Shown here one piece after another: positions 7,907 through 16,259 of a stretch of 62,947 nt of DNA (positions within the stretch are counted from its first letter, which is position 1; each line of letters opens with the position of its first letter). The DNA is from Bacteroidales bacterium. GTDB lineage: Bacteria > Bacteroidota > Bacteroidia > Bacteroidales > F082. Under the pieces are notes generated by a model that made no database searches, had not been told where the DNA came from, and saw only the letters and a program-made list of their open reading frames with translations. The position numbers and the translations under genes are program-made. Location: the NCBI GenBank assembly GCA_017651645.1, contig JAGCCO010000014.1, positions 1 to 62,947 on the forward strand. The letters run 5' to 3'.

Positions 7907-10552
7907 TCAAATACCGTTGTCTTTGTTGTAGATGTCCCGCAAAATTTGTTCCAAAGCGGCTTCGGAGGTTACTTTCACCTCGCGCGACTTGCTGCCCGAG
8001 AAAGGTCCGACGATGCCGGCGGCCTCCAGCTGGTCGATGATACGGCCTGCGCGGTTGTAGCCAAGCTTCAGCTTGCGTTGGATCATCGAAGTGGAGCCTT
8101 GTTGGGTCTGCACTACGATGCGGGCGGCCTCCTCAAAGAGGCTGTCGCGTTCACCATCGTCTTCGATGTCGGCTGCATCGCCTTCATCTTCAGGTACTTC
8201 AGGCAGCAGGAAAGGCTCTGAGTAGCCGCGTTGTTCGCCGATGAATTCGGTGACGGTTTCCACTTCTGGCGTGTCGATGAAGGCGCACTGCAGTCGCACA
8301 AGGTCATTGCCCGTGGAGAACAGCATGTCGCCTCGGCCAATGAGCTGGTTGGCTCCGCTTTGGTCAAGAATGGTCTTCGAGTCGACTTGAGATATGACGC
8401 GGAAGGCAATACGGGCGGGGAAGTTGGCCTTGATGGAACCTGTGATGATATTGACCGAAGGACGTTGTGTTGCGATAATCAAGTGAATGCCAATGGCGCG
8501 AGCCAACTGGGCAAGACGTGCGATAGGAGCTTCCACTTCGCGACCTGCTGTCATGATGAGGTCGGCAAACTCGTCGACAACCAGCACGATATATGGCAGA
8601 TAACGGTGTCCCTCGGTGGGTAGCAACCTCCGCGACTTGAATTTCTCGTTGTATTCGATGATATTACGGCATTCGGCAGCTTTCAAAAGGTCGTAGCGTT
8701 GGTCCATCTCGATGCACAAGGAGTTGAGGGTGCGCACCACCTGCCTGACATCCGTGATGATGGCATCCTCGGAATCAGGAAGTTTGGCTAAATAATGGCG
8801 TTCAATGCGGTTGTAGAGGGTAAGTTCCACCTTCTTCGGGTCGACCATAACGAACTTCAACTCGGAAGGATGCTTGCTGTAAAGCAATGAGGCAATGATG
8901 GCATTGAGTCCCACCGATTTACCTTGACCTGTGGCACCAGCCATGAGGATGTGGGGCATCTTGGCGAGGTCGAAGACGTAGGTCTCATTGGAGATGGTCT
9001 TGCCGATGGCGCATGGCAATGCAAATTTGTTGTTTTGGAACTTCTCTGAACTCAATACGCTGCGCATTGAGACCGTCTCAGGTTTGCTGTTTGGTACTTC
9101 GATGCCGATGGTACCTTTGCCTGGGATGGGAGCGATGATACGGATGCCAAGGGCAGCCAAACTCAAGGCAATGTCATCCTCCAGGTTTTTAATCTTGGAA
9201 ATCCTGATGCCCGCCGCTGGGACGATTTCATATAAGGTGACAGTAGGGCCGATGGTCGCCTTGATTTTGTCGATGGCGATGCCGTAGTTGCCCAAGGTTT
9301 CCACGATTTTGTTTTTGTTGGCTTGCAGTTCCTCTTCGTCGATTTCCGACTTCTTTCCACCGTACTCGTTGAGCATATCCAAAGTCGGGAACTTGTAGTC
9401 GCTCAATTCATAACGAGGGTCGAAAGGCATGTCCAAGGTATGGTGTTCCTTGTTTTTGATCTGGTCTACGGTTTTTTCGGTGGATGTGTTCTCTATGACC
9501 AATTCTACATTTTTTGCCTCATTGTCAGTCTTTTCTTGATTAGTGTCATTGGGTTTGGAATCATCGTCTTTCGGATGGATGATGACGTTTTCTTTGGTTT
9601 CTTGAGGCTCGGTTCTGTTGTCGGTATTGACGATGACAAACGTGGGGCCTTTGGTGAAAGAGGTGGTGGGAGGCAGATGCGATCCATCGTCTTCTATGTT
9701 ATCGTCAACTAAGTCTGGGTCAAGGTCTTCACCTTGTCCGGTCATATAGCTGTTCTCCCTTTCAATTTGTTCTTTGATGCGTTGCTCTGCTATGAGGGCC
9801 GCTTGATGACGGCGTTCGTCTTCACGTTTCTCACGCAGATCCTTGAAATAGTTAAGCGTTAGGTTGAATTGGTAGATGGCAAAGACCAAAAACAGGAAAA
9901 TGAGGATGAGCAGCACGCCTATCCAGCCGGTGTAGTTCATGAGTATGGTGTTGAGCCACAGACCAACGGCGCCACCAAAGATGGCACACGATGAAAGACC
10001 GTTGACAGGGCAGGAGAGGAAACCGAAAAACAGTGGCAGCCAAACCAAGCTCACAAGGGCATATTTCCAAATGTTCCACATTTTGATTTTAGCTGAATTG
10101 GTAAGCCTTAAACCTATGATCGTCAAAAGGTAAACGAAGAAGAAAGCACCGATGCCGAATGACTCTTTGATGAGTGTCTGTGCGAGGAATACCCCTGCGC
10201 TACCCGTACGGTTCTGAATATTGATACTTTTGCTGAAAATCTGGTAGCCATATTCCTGATGGTGTCCACTGAAGAAGCTGACCAAGTAGGATATTAGAGC
10301 GAGGCCTAAGAACACGGCAAGGCAGATGAACAGAATGCCTATGATTTTGGTGATGCGGCCATCAGATTCCTTTTTCTCTTTGGCTTTCTGCGGTTTGGCT
10401 TCTTTTCCTTTGGGTGATTTCTCGCTTTTTTTTGAGGACTCCTTTTTTGGCTTTTTTTCTTCGGTTTCTATGGTTTGTTGTTCCAGCGGCTCAGCCTCAG
10501 GTAAGGCTTTTGTCTTGAAAGTGTTTTCTTTACGGTTATTTGCAGTGGCCAT
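7907..10552 (-). CDS. ftsK: DNA translocase FtsK/SpoIIIE
   Basis: An 881-residue septal DNA pump that moves chromosome ends through the closing septum. A charged Lys/Glu-rich N-terminus (1-65) is followed by four predicted membrane helices (about 70-235), an acidic linker, the alpha/beta motor domain with Walker A GATGQGKSVGLNA and Walker B YIVLVVDEFADL, and a C-terminal winged-helix gamma domain (STSMIQRKLKLGYNRAGRIIDQLE). It is intact, with the normal length for the family. A -7 promoter element lies at 10576-10583 and lolA-like follows after 3 bp. Confidence 0.96.
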   Translation of the reverse strand: MATANNRKENTFKTKALPEAEPLEQQTIETEEKKPKKESSKKSEKSPKGKEAKPQKAKEKKESDGRITKIIGILFICLAVFLGLALISYLVSFFSGHHQEYGYQIFSKSINIQNRTGSAGVFLAQTLIKESFGIGAFFFVYLLTIIGLRLTNSAKIKMWNIWKYALVSLVWLPLFFGFLSCPVNGLSSCAIFGGAVGLWLNTILMNYTGWIGVLLILIFLFLVFAIYQFNLTLNYFKDLREKREDERRHQAALIAEQRIKEQIERENSYMTGQGEDLDPDLVDDNIEDDGSHLPPTTSFTKGPTFVIVNTDNRTEPQETKENVIIHPKDDDSKPNDTNQEKTDNEAKNVELVIENTSTEKTVDQIKNKEHHTLDMPFDPRYELSDYKFPTLDMLNEYGGKKSEIDEEELQANKNKIVETLGNYGIAIDKIKATIGPTVTLYEIVPAAGIRISKIKNLEDDIALSLAALGIRIIAPIPGKGTIGIEVPNSKPETVSMRSVLSSEKFQNNKFALPCAIGKTISNETYVFDLAKMPHILMAGATGQGKSVGLNAIIASLLYSKHPSELKFVMVDPKKVELTLYNRIERHYLAKLPDSEDAIITDVRQVVRTLNSLCIEMDQRYDLLKAAECRNIIEYNEKFKSRRLLPTEGHRYLPYIVLVVDEFADLIMTAGREVEAPIARLAQLARAIGIHLIIATQRPSVNIITGSIKANFPARIAFRVISQVDSKTILDQSGANQLIGRGDMLFSTGNDLVRLQCAFIDTPEVETVTEFIGEQRGYSEPFLLPEVPEDEGDAADIEDDGERDSLFEEAARIVVQTQQGSTSMIQRKLKLGYNRAGRIIDQLEAAGIVGPFSGSKSREVKVTSEAALEQILRDIYNKDNGI

Positions 10553-10575
10553 TTTCTATCTTCGTTTATAAGGTG

Positions 10576-10583
10576 CAAAAATA
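10576..10583 (-). promoter_or_regulatory. Promoter -7 element of ftsK
   Basis: Minus strand TATTTTTG (consensus TAnnTTTG), 24 bp before the ftsK ATG. Confidence 0.55.
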
Positions 10584-10625
10584 CACAAATGTTGGTAAAA
10601 ATGCGGCTTTTTGGAGCAAAAAAAT

Positions 10626-10643
10626 AGGCTGCCAAAGCAGCCT
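10626..10643 (-). terminator. Terminator of lepB
   Basis: A 7-bp perfect stem (AGGCTGC / GCAGCCT) with a 4-nt loop lies just past the lepB stop. On the minus strand it is followed by a T tract (complement of the A run 10618-10624). Confidence 0.75.
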
Positions 10644-10662
10644 AAAAGTTACAAGCATATAC

Positions 10663-12177
10663 TCATTTCGGAATCCTGAACATCCTGTTCCAGCGGATGC
10701 CGCCGTTCTCTTTGTCGCGAGAGAGCCAGATGAACACGGCTTTGCCAACGATATGGTTTTCAGGCACAAAGCCCCAATAGCGCGAGTCCGCGGAGTTGTG
10801 GCGGTTGTCACCCATCATCCAGTAATAGTCCATTGCAAAGGTGTAGCTATTGGCCAATTGTCCGTCAATGTAAATCTTGTCGCCTTCCACCTTCAGATCG
10901 TGGAGCTCGTAAGCGTGGATAATGCGCTCATACAAAGGTAAATTGTTGATATTCAACGGCACGGTCACACCTTTCTTGGGGATATAAAGAGGCCCGAAGT
11001 TGTCGACATTCCAAGGATAGAGGTCGGGGCGGTTAGGGAAGAGACTTGTGCTGGTGCCTTGGCCAGGAGCTTGTACGCTTCGCATCACCGAGGTGATATA
11101 GGGCAGTTTGATCAACTCATCAGCCACTTTCGCACTGATGTTAAGAACAAAGGTGTTGGGGTCGTCGGTACGGTAGCCTTCTGTGATGTGATACTTGTCC
11201 AAGGTCTGTTTGTTGATGCCACCATTGGTCGTCACCACGGTGTAATTATGCTGCATGTTCTCGGGCTCAAAGGCCTTTTCTCCATCGATATAAACCACAC
11301 CGTCAACGATTCTCAGAGTGTCGCCTGGCATACCAATGAGGCGCTTAATGTAGTTTTCACGCTTGTCGACAGGGTGGGCGATGACTTTGCCGAAATTCTG
11401 ATGGTCGTTCCAAACCCTTTGGCGGCCGTATTCCCTGACGAGGTCATAATAACTTATGCTGCTTTGGAAGATATCGCAGACCGTGTCGCCAGCGGGATAG
11501 TTGAACACGATGGGGTCATAACGCTTCATCGTCGACACGCCTGGATAGCGGTGGTAAGGCAACTTGATCCATTCTAAATAGGACTTTGCCGTCTTGCTTC
11601 CTGGCAAGGTGTTGTGAACAAAGGGGAAGGATAAAGGTGTGTTGGGACGCTTTGGTCCGTAATGTATCTTGCTGACAATCAAGTAATCACCAACGCAAAG
11701 CGACTTCTCCATACTTGAAGTCGGGATGGTGAAAGCCTCGAAGACGTATGTTCGAATTATCAATGCAGCCACCACAGCAAAAATGATGGCATCAAACCAC
11801 TCGCGGGCGGTCGATTTCTTGGGTCTTGTAGTCGTGAGAGGGTCTTGGTATTTGTCATCTTTGGCGATGATGGGGAAGAAAATGAAAGGCAAAATGGCAG
11901 CCATGCCTTCCTCCCATACCTTGAAGCGGCCGAAGCACTTGCCTAACTCGACGAGCATGAGTAGCAGCATAAAGATGTTGATGTAAGGGAAGATGATGAA
12001 AAACCACCACCAGAATTTCTTGTGCTTGCCGATGATTTTCAGCAGGACATAGATGTTGTAATAAGGGATGAGGCTATACCAGCCTTTTTGTCCAGCGGCC
12101 TCAAACTGCTTCCAGCAGAACGCAATCGGGATGGTGAACAGCGCTGGAACCAATAAAATAAAAAGTAATAATGACAT
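10663..12177 (-). CDS. lepB: Signal peptidase I (S26) with N-terminal DUF5684 region
   Basis: A 504-residue membrane serine peptidase that removes Sec signal peptides. Residues 1-110 are a multi-helix DUF5684-like region (GWYSLIPYYNIYVLLKIIG). A further helix (about 128-145) precedes the catalytic Ser155 (IPTSSMEKSL) and the general-base Lys278 (NYIKRLIGMPGD). Box E is GDNRHNSADSRYWGFVP. Length is about twice that of E. coli-type enzymes but usual for Bacteroidales. No clear -7 element is visible upstream. The next gene upstream belongs to the accessory DUF2442/HTH pair. Confidence 0.93.
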   Translation of the reverse strand: MSLLLFILLVPALFTIPIAFCWKQFEAAGQKGWYSLIPYYNIYVLLKIIGKHKKFWWWFFIIFPYINIFMLLLMLVELGKCFGRFKVWEEGMAAILPFIFFPIIAKDDKYQDPLTTTRPKKSTAREWFDAIIFAVVAALIIRTYVFEAFTIPTSSMEKSLCVGDYLIVSKIHYGPKRPNTPLSFPFVHNTLPGSKTAKSYLEWIKLPYHRYPGVSTMKRYDPIVFNYPAGDTVCDIFQSSISYYDLVREYGRQRVWNDHQNFGKVIAHPVDKRENYIKRLIGMPGDTLRIVDGVVYIDGEKAFEPENMQHNYTVVTTNGGINKQTLDKYHITEGYRTDDPNTFVLNISAKVADELIKLPYITSVMRSVQAPGQGTSTSLFPNRPDLYPWNVDNFGPLYIPKKGVTVPLNINNLPLYERIIHAYELHDLKVEGDKIYIDGQLANSYTFAMDYYWMMGDNRHNSADSRYWGFVPENHIVGKAVFIWLSRDKENGGIRWNRMFRIPK

Positions 12178-12240
12178 TTTTAATGTTGAATTTCTATGTT
12201 AAACGAAGGGTTAGAGAATATAGTATTTTCGGCTGATATT

Positions 12241-12657
12241 TTATGCACTTTGCAGTTCCGTGCCAAGTGCGTGCAAGGTGAGCCGAATTTGCCGTAGACG
12301 TTGTTCGCTAGGTTTGGAGATACCATAAATATAACGGGCCAGAAGGCTCTTGTTGATGCCTATGGCGCGGGCTACTTCCGACACATTGAGCCACGGAAAG
12401 CGCTTGAACATTTCGGCCACCTCATTGTGACTATTCGGTTCACTTGTTTCGTAAAAACTCGAAATGTGCATGTCGGCATCCAATTCTTCCCAACGGATAG
12501 ATGTGCCTTCTTCGTCGATGACGAAATCGTTGCGTTGTTCCATTGTGGCGTCCTTCAGTTCTGGATATGCCTCCAACGGACGGCTTAATACACGACCTTC
12601 GGTCGTCTTCAAGTAGATTCTCTTTTCGTCAAACCAGATGTTTTTTATTATTTCCAT
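12241..12657 (-). CDS. DUF2442 plus helix-turn-helix protein (antitoxin-like)
   Basis: A 138-residue protein with an N-terminal DUF2442 domain (residues 1-75; KNIWFDEKRIYLKTTEGRVLSRPLEAYPELK, cut here by SIRWEELDADMHI) and a C-terminal DNA-binding helix-turn-helix (about 88-130; WLNVSEVARAIGINKSLLARY, then SEQRLRQIRLTLHALG). The ATG at 12657 is preferred over an in-frame TTG seven codons upstream. It follows a DUF4160 gene by 13 bp. DUF4160/DUF2442 pairs are widespread and suspected to be toxin-antitoxin modules, but no activity is established to my knowledge. The HTH makes it the likely autoregulator of the pair. Confidence 0.82.
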   Translation of the reverse strand: MEIIKNIWFDEKRIYLKTTEGRVLSRPLEAYPELKDATMEQRNDFVIDEEGTSIRWEELDADMHISSFYETSEPNSHNEVAEMFKRFPWLNVSEVARAIGINKSLLARYIYGISKPSEQRLRQIRLTLHALGTELQSA

Positions 12658-12670
12658 ATTCCATGAGTGT

Positions 12671-12904
12671 TTAGTCAAACCTTTTATGCCATTCTGCTAT
12701 GAAATCATCTCGATATATGACACAAGTGTCAATAGCCTTTTTGAGTTCCTGCTCTTTCAGACCGTGGTTGTATACCAGACTAACCGTAGGCTCCAATGCG
12801 ATCTTGGCCTTCTTTCCATTACAGTCTATATGCACATGAATGGGCTGGTGCTCATCCAAATAAAAGAAGAAACGCATTCCAAAGGTTATCAGCAGAGTCG
12901 GCAT
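12671..12904 (-). CDS. DUF4160 domain protein (possible toxin partner)
   Basis: A 77-residue protein that begins MPTLLITFGMRFFFYLDEHQ and continues PIHVHIDCNGKKAKIAL, the DUF4160 signature. The ATG at 12904 is chosen because the upstream in-frame TTG (12922) overlaps the -7 promoter element. It leads a two-gene unit with the DUF2442/HTH protein. Cytosolic; no catalytic residues are identifiable with certainty, though the conserved His pair (HQPIHVHI) is notable. Function is inferred only from the pairing. Confidence 0.82.
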   Translation of the reverse strand: MPTLLITFGMRFFFYLDEHQPIHVHIDCNGKKAKIALEPTVSLVYNHGLKEQELKKAIDTCVIYRDDFIAEWHKRFD

Positions 12905-12919
12905 GGCAGAAATTTTCTG

Positions 12920-12951
12920 CAAAAATAGGTATAATTTTTTATACCAACAAA
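12920..12951 (-). promoter_or_regulatory. Promoter with embedded palindromic operator for the DUF4160/DUF2442-HTH pair
   Basis: Minus strand: -33 TTTG (complement of 12948-12951), a 20-bp spacer and -7 TATTTTTG (complement of 12920-12927), which is a good Bacteroidota promoter. The spacer holds a perfect 18-bp inverted repeat at 12928-12945 (GGTATAA-TTTT-TTATACC). A repressor bound there would block RNA polymerase, so autoregulation by the HTH partner is likely. The predicted start site near 12913 leaves a leader of about 9 nt. Confidence 0.7.
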
Positions 12952-13139
12952 AATTTATTGCAAAATGGTTGTGAACAACTTGTTAATGCCGACATTGTTA
13001 CCAAATACCGCCAGTTTTACCGCCAATTGTATCAATTACCGCTTGTTTGTTTCAACATGTGTTTCTTTGGTACTCGAGGATTCTTATGTTTGTGCATTGT
13101 CAAACGAATGTTGAATTGAAAAAGATTTGAGAAAAAGTG

Positions 13140-13147
13140 TATTTTTG
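13140..13147 (+). promoter_or_regulatory. Promoter -7 element of the LRR lipoprotein pair
   Basis: TATTTTTG, with a possible -33 TTG at 13116-13118 (21-bp spacing). It lies downstream of an earlier in-frame start codon at 13127, so the ATG at 13169 is the real start. Confidence 0.6.
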
Positions 13148-13168
13148 CCTCGCGAAATAAAAACCATC

Positions 13169-13996
13169 ATGAGAAAAAGATGTATTGAATTGATGACGTT
13201 GTTGGTACTGCTGTCTGCTTTTACAGGATGCCGAAAGCACGAGGCTCAGATGTTTGGTGTTGTCGCTACCAACGAGGTCGTGAATGACTACGGTACTATC
13301 GTTGAAGTCAGCTATTCCGACAACACGAAAATGTATTACCGGCTGCTCTCCGAAACGACTGCAGAGGTGGTAAACTGTTATCATTTTTGCCTCGGCCAGG
13401 AGAATGTCTCCCCATGGGTATATCGGGGCGACATCATCGTTCCTGAAAGGTTTGTCCACAACGGGATAACTTATATAGTGACCAGTGTTGGAACCGACGC
13501 TTTTTCGCGTGCAGGGGGTTGGTCGTTGTATTATGAAACCATCAGCCTGATTTCCTCGGTCAGCATTCCCCATACCGTTGACACCATTCGGGAAAGAGCT
13601 TTCAAGCAATGTCAGAACATGACCTCCATAAACCTGCCGAATTCGGTGGCTTATATCGGCGACGAGGCTTTCTGGGGTACGGGACTGACTTCGATTGACA
13701 TGTCGTCATCGTTGACCTATATTGGCAGAAGCGCTTTTAGTTTTTCAAAACTGGCCTCTATGGAAATCCCTGGGTCTGTCGCTGAAATTGCTCCCCTTGC
13801 TTTCTATTCGTGCAAAAAACTTAAGACCTTGATATGTCGTCCGTTGGTTCCACCTGTACTCAACAGTGACGTGATAGGTTTTCTTAGCGACTGCGACTCG
13901 CTTGAAGTCATTTATGTGCCTATGGAAAGCGTTGAGAGGTATAAAAAAGCCCCAGAATGGCGACAGTATAATGAGTTTATCGAAGGAATGGAATGA
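13169..13996 (+). CDS. BspA-like leucine-rich-repeat lipoprotein
   Basis: A 275-residue predicted surface or periplasmic lipoprotein (Cys21 in AFTGCRKH). After an N-terminal beta region come LRR_5 (BspA/Treponema-type) repeats, for example SVSIPHTVDTIRERAFKQCQ, SINLPNSVAYIGDEAFWG and SIDMSSSLTYIGRSAFS. It ends in the VIYVPMESVERYKKAPEW cap common to this family. Such proteins often mediate adhesion or binding, but the ligand here is unknown. The gene is immediately followed by a paralogue. It sits in an accessory insertion between lepB and dapB. Confidence 0.87.
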   Translation: MRKRCIELMTLLVLLSAFTGCRKHEAQMFGVVATNEVVNDYGTIVEVSYSDNTKMYYRLLSETTAEVVNCYHFCLGQENVSPWVYRGDIIVPERFVHNGITYIVTSVGTDAFSRAGGWSLYYETISLISSVSIPHTVDTIRERAFKQCQNMTSINLPNSVAYIGDEAFWGTGLTSIDMSSSLTYIGRSAFSFSKLASMEIPGSVAEIAPLAFYSCKKLKTLICRPLVPPVLNSDVIGFLSDCDSLEVIYVPMESVERYKKAPEWRQYNEFIEGME

Positions 13997-14021
13997 GAAT
14001 GAACCAAACAAATTGAAAAAA

Positions 14022-14729
14022 ATGAAAACGAAGTTGTTACTGAAAGGTTTGCTGTTGGCATTAAGCGTTATTATGACGGCCTGCCGAAAGGAAGAAACTC
14101 CTTCTTCCCGTGAAGTGGTGCAACATGGTCATGTGATGGTTGAGGTTGATAATGTGAATGAGCTGGAAAAAATGTATTTTATGCTTGTCTCGCCCAACAC
14201 AGCTATTGTTGCATGTGCAACCGATTTTGATACATTGCTGGTTGACAGAAAATACCGAGGCGAAGTGGTCATCCCTGAGACGTTCACACACTTTTCGCAC
14301 ATTTATACCGTGGTTGGTATCAAGGGAAAAGCTTTTTTTGAATGCGACGGGCTGACTTCCTTGGCCATGCCCAACACGGTTACTTTGATAGAGGATAAAG
14401 CGTTTGAAGGATGTTCGTCATTGAAACATTTGGAGTTGTCGAACACGACAAATCTGATTAGAAGCTGGGCGTTTGCGAGATGCAATCAGTTGAAAGAAGT
14501 GGACTTGCCAGCTTCAATTGAAACATTGGGTGATGCTTTGTTTGCAGGCTGTTCGATTGAAACCTTGACATGTCGTGCTATCGTGCCGCCAAATTGTTGG
14601 AATACTCCATTTGGTTATTCTGACCTTCCGGCCGAGATTCAGGAAATCAGAGTGCCTCAAAGTAGTGTTGATGCATATAAAACAGCTATTGGCTGGTCTG
14701 TTTATGCTGATAAGATTGTGGGCTTTTAG
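14022..14729 (+). CDS. BspA-like leucine-rich-repeat lipoprotein, tandem paralogue
   Basis: A 235-residue lipoprotein (Cys21 in IMTACRKE) with the same architecture as the preceding gene: a short beta region, LRR_5 repeats (SLAMPNTVTLIEDKAFEGCS, HLELSNTTNLIRSWAFARCN, EVDLPASIETLGDALFAGCS) and an IRVPQSSVDAYKTAIGW cap. The ATG at 14022 is chosen because it begins the lipoprotein signal; upstream in-frame codons overlap the previous gene. The 25-bp gap indicates co-transcription. It converges on dapB with 9 bp between stop codons. Probably a local duplication. Confidence 0.87.
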   Translation: MKTKLLLKGLLLALSVIMTACRKEETPSSREVVQHGHVMVEVDNVNELEKMYFMLVSPNTAIVACATDFDTLLVDRKYRGEVVIPETFTHFSHIYTVVGIKGKAFFECDGLTSLAMPNTVTLIEDKAFEGCSSLKHLELSNTTNLIRSWAFARCNQLKEVDLPASIETLGDALFAGCSIETLTCRAIVPPNCWNTPFGYSDLPAEIQEIRVPQSSVDAYKTAIGWSVYADKIVGF

Positions 14730-14738
14730 GCCAAACAG

Positions 14739-15449
14739 TTATTCCCCAAACAAATCCTCCATTCCAAACACGCCTATCTTCCCAATGAGGAACTCGGCAG
14801 CAGCGATGGCACCAATGGCAAAGCCTTGTCGGTTATAAACTTCGTGTGTGAGCGTAATCTTGTCGGCGGGCGACTCGGCCATCACGCTGTGGATGCCGTT
14901 TACCTCGCCTTCGCGGGTTACTTTAATAAAAAGAGTGTGATCGCTTGGGGTATCAATGCTCCAACAGTTGTAGTCGTGGTTGACGGCGAGGATGTCGTTG
15001 GCCAATTTCACAGCGGTGCCACTGGGCTTGTCCAGTTTGTGGATGTGATGGGTCTCTGCCATTGAAAGTTGGTAGCCATACTGTTCCGCGAACTTCGCCA
15101 ACTGCTTGTTGAGCAAAAACATGATGTTCATCCCAATGCTGAAGTTGGGCGCGTGGAAAAGGCTTTGTTTCTCGGCCAAACATCTTGCCTTGATTTCCTC
15201 AAAATGGTCTTGCCAAGCCGTAGTGCCCACGACAACGGGTAAATGCAGATCGAAGCAGCGATAAATATTGCTCACCACCTGGTCGGGTTGGCTGAAGTCG
15301 ATGGCGACATCGGCTTGTTTCAGCTTCTCAATACGCTCTTCCCATTCCTTGGGATTGTCGATGGTGACGATGATTTCATGCTGGCGGGCGAGGGCTGCTT
15401 TCTCCACCTCGTGGCCCATTTTTCCGTATCCGATTATTGCAATTTTCAT
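14739..15449 (-). CDS. dapB: 4-hydroxy-tetrahydrodipicolinate reductase
   Basis: A 236-residue cytosolic NAD(P)H-dependent enzyme of the lysine/meso-diaminopimelate pathway. It has the N-terminal Rossmann loop GYGKMGHEVEKAA and the catalytic/substrate motif ETHHIHKLDKPSGTA (His-His, Lys and the PSGTA loop). Length is normal. It is in a typical neighbourhood (parAB upstream, lepB downstream), but the accessory island 12241-14729 separates it from lepB. The 158-bp upstream region contains tandem hairpins. Confidence 0.95.
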   Translation of the reverse strand: MKIAIIGYGKMGHEVEKAALARQHEIIVTIDNPKEWEERIEKLKQADVAIDFSQPDQVVSNIYRCFDLHLPVVVGTTAWQDHFEEIKARCLAEKQSLFHAPNFSIGMNIMFLLNKQLAKFAEQYGYQLSMAETHHIHKLDKPSGTAVKLANDILAVNHDYNCWSIDTPSDHTLFIKVTREGEVNGIHSVMAESPADKITLTHEVYNRQGFAIGAIAAAEFLIGKIGVFGMEDLFGE

Positions 15450-15504
15450 GGTAGTTATTTTTCCACAAAACCTTCAAAACTTACAAAACCTTTTTTAGGA
15501 GATG

Positions 15505-15573
15505 GGGAAACCCGCCAACCGGCGGTTTCCCGGCGGCAGCACGGTTGTGCTTGCCGCCATATTTTGGCAATAT
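15505..15573. repeat. Three consecutive hairpins between the DUF5683 gene and dapB
   Basis: Hairpin 1 (15505-15531) pairs GGGAAACCCGCC with GGCGGTTTCCC, with one bulge. Hairpin 2 (15532-15558) pairs GGCGGCAGCAC with GTGCTTGCCGCC, with one bulge. A weaker one (15559-15573) pairs ATATT with AATAT. No T tract follows on the minus strand. They could be a processed 3' end, a structured dapB leader or a repetitive element. Confidence 0.5.
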
Positions 15574-15607
15574 GATTGTTTTGCATGGTTTTGTGGGTTT
15601 TGTGATA

Positions 15608-16252
15608 TTAGAAATTCAATTGAAATGATAGTCCTACTTGGGCGTAATGTGGTGTTTTTATCGGTGATTCCGCAGACCGCAAATACGGGTCGATGCTAAG
15701 GCTGAGGTCATCGCTGATGTCGTAAGTGTATAAGTGCCCGTCCACACAGGCGTCGAGAATGTTCAGGCCGTACCATGCAACGGTGAGTATGCTGTAGAAC
15801 TCGAAGTCGCGACGATACGCTTCCTTATAGGTCTGCAATTGGCTGTCGGCATATTTATTGGCTAAATCAGTCTCGTGCTGGCTTAATGACGTGCCTTCAG
15901 GCAGGTCACCAGTCTTGAATTCGTAGGCATGCAGGTAGGAACGGTATTCAGAATAATTGCTGTATGCCAAATACCCTAAACCACCCAGTCCGGCATAAAC
16001 GATGGGAACCTTCCACCAGTTTCTGTTGTAGATTTGCCCCAATCCTGGGAGACAGGCTGACATGATGGTGGCTTTGGTAGGACTGTGAGTTTTTTTTGCT
16101 TTGGCAGTTTTTGTTGGTTTCTGCTGTTTGACGATAGTGTCAGCAGTGATGAGAGTATTGCCCACCGTATCAAATACGACATTCTGCGCTTCGGCTTTCG
16201 TGAAACCGAGCAACACAACCATGCCGATAAGGATGAATAGACGGCGGGGCAT
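15608..16252 (-). CDS. DUF5683 domain protein
   Basis: A 214-residue protein with a signal peptide (MPRRLFILIGMVVLLGFTKAEAQ), a low-complexity Lys/Thr stretch, then the DUF5683 core (MSACLPGLGQIYNRNWWKVPIVYAGLGGLG) with two hydrophobic segments. The ATG at 16252 begins the signal peptide; the longer in-frame extension overlaps parB. It follows parB by 7 bp. The parA-parB-DUF5683 order is common in Bacteroidota, but the protein's role is unknown. Envelope location is inferred from the signal peptide. Confidence 0.82.
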   Translation of the reverse strand: MPRRLFILIGMVVLLGFTKAEAQNVVFDTVGNTLITADTIVKQQKPTKTAKAKKTHSPTKATIMSACLPGLGQIYNRNWWKVPIVYAGLGGLGYLAYSNYSEYRSYLHAYEFKTGDLPEGTSLSQHETDLANKYADSQLQTYKEAYRRDFEFYSILTVAWYGLNILDACVDGHLYTYDISDDLSLSIDPYLRSAESPIKTPHYAQVGLSFQLNF

Positions 16253-16259
16253 GGGTGGA

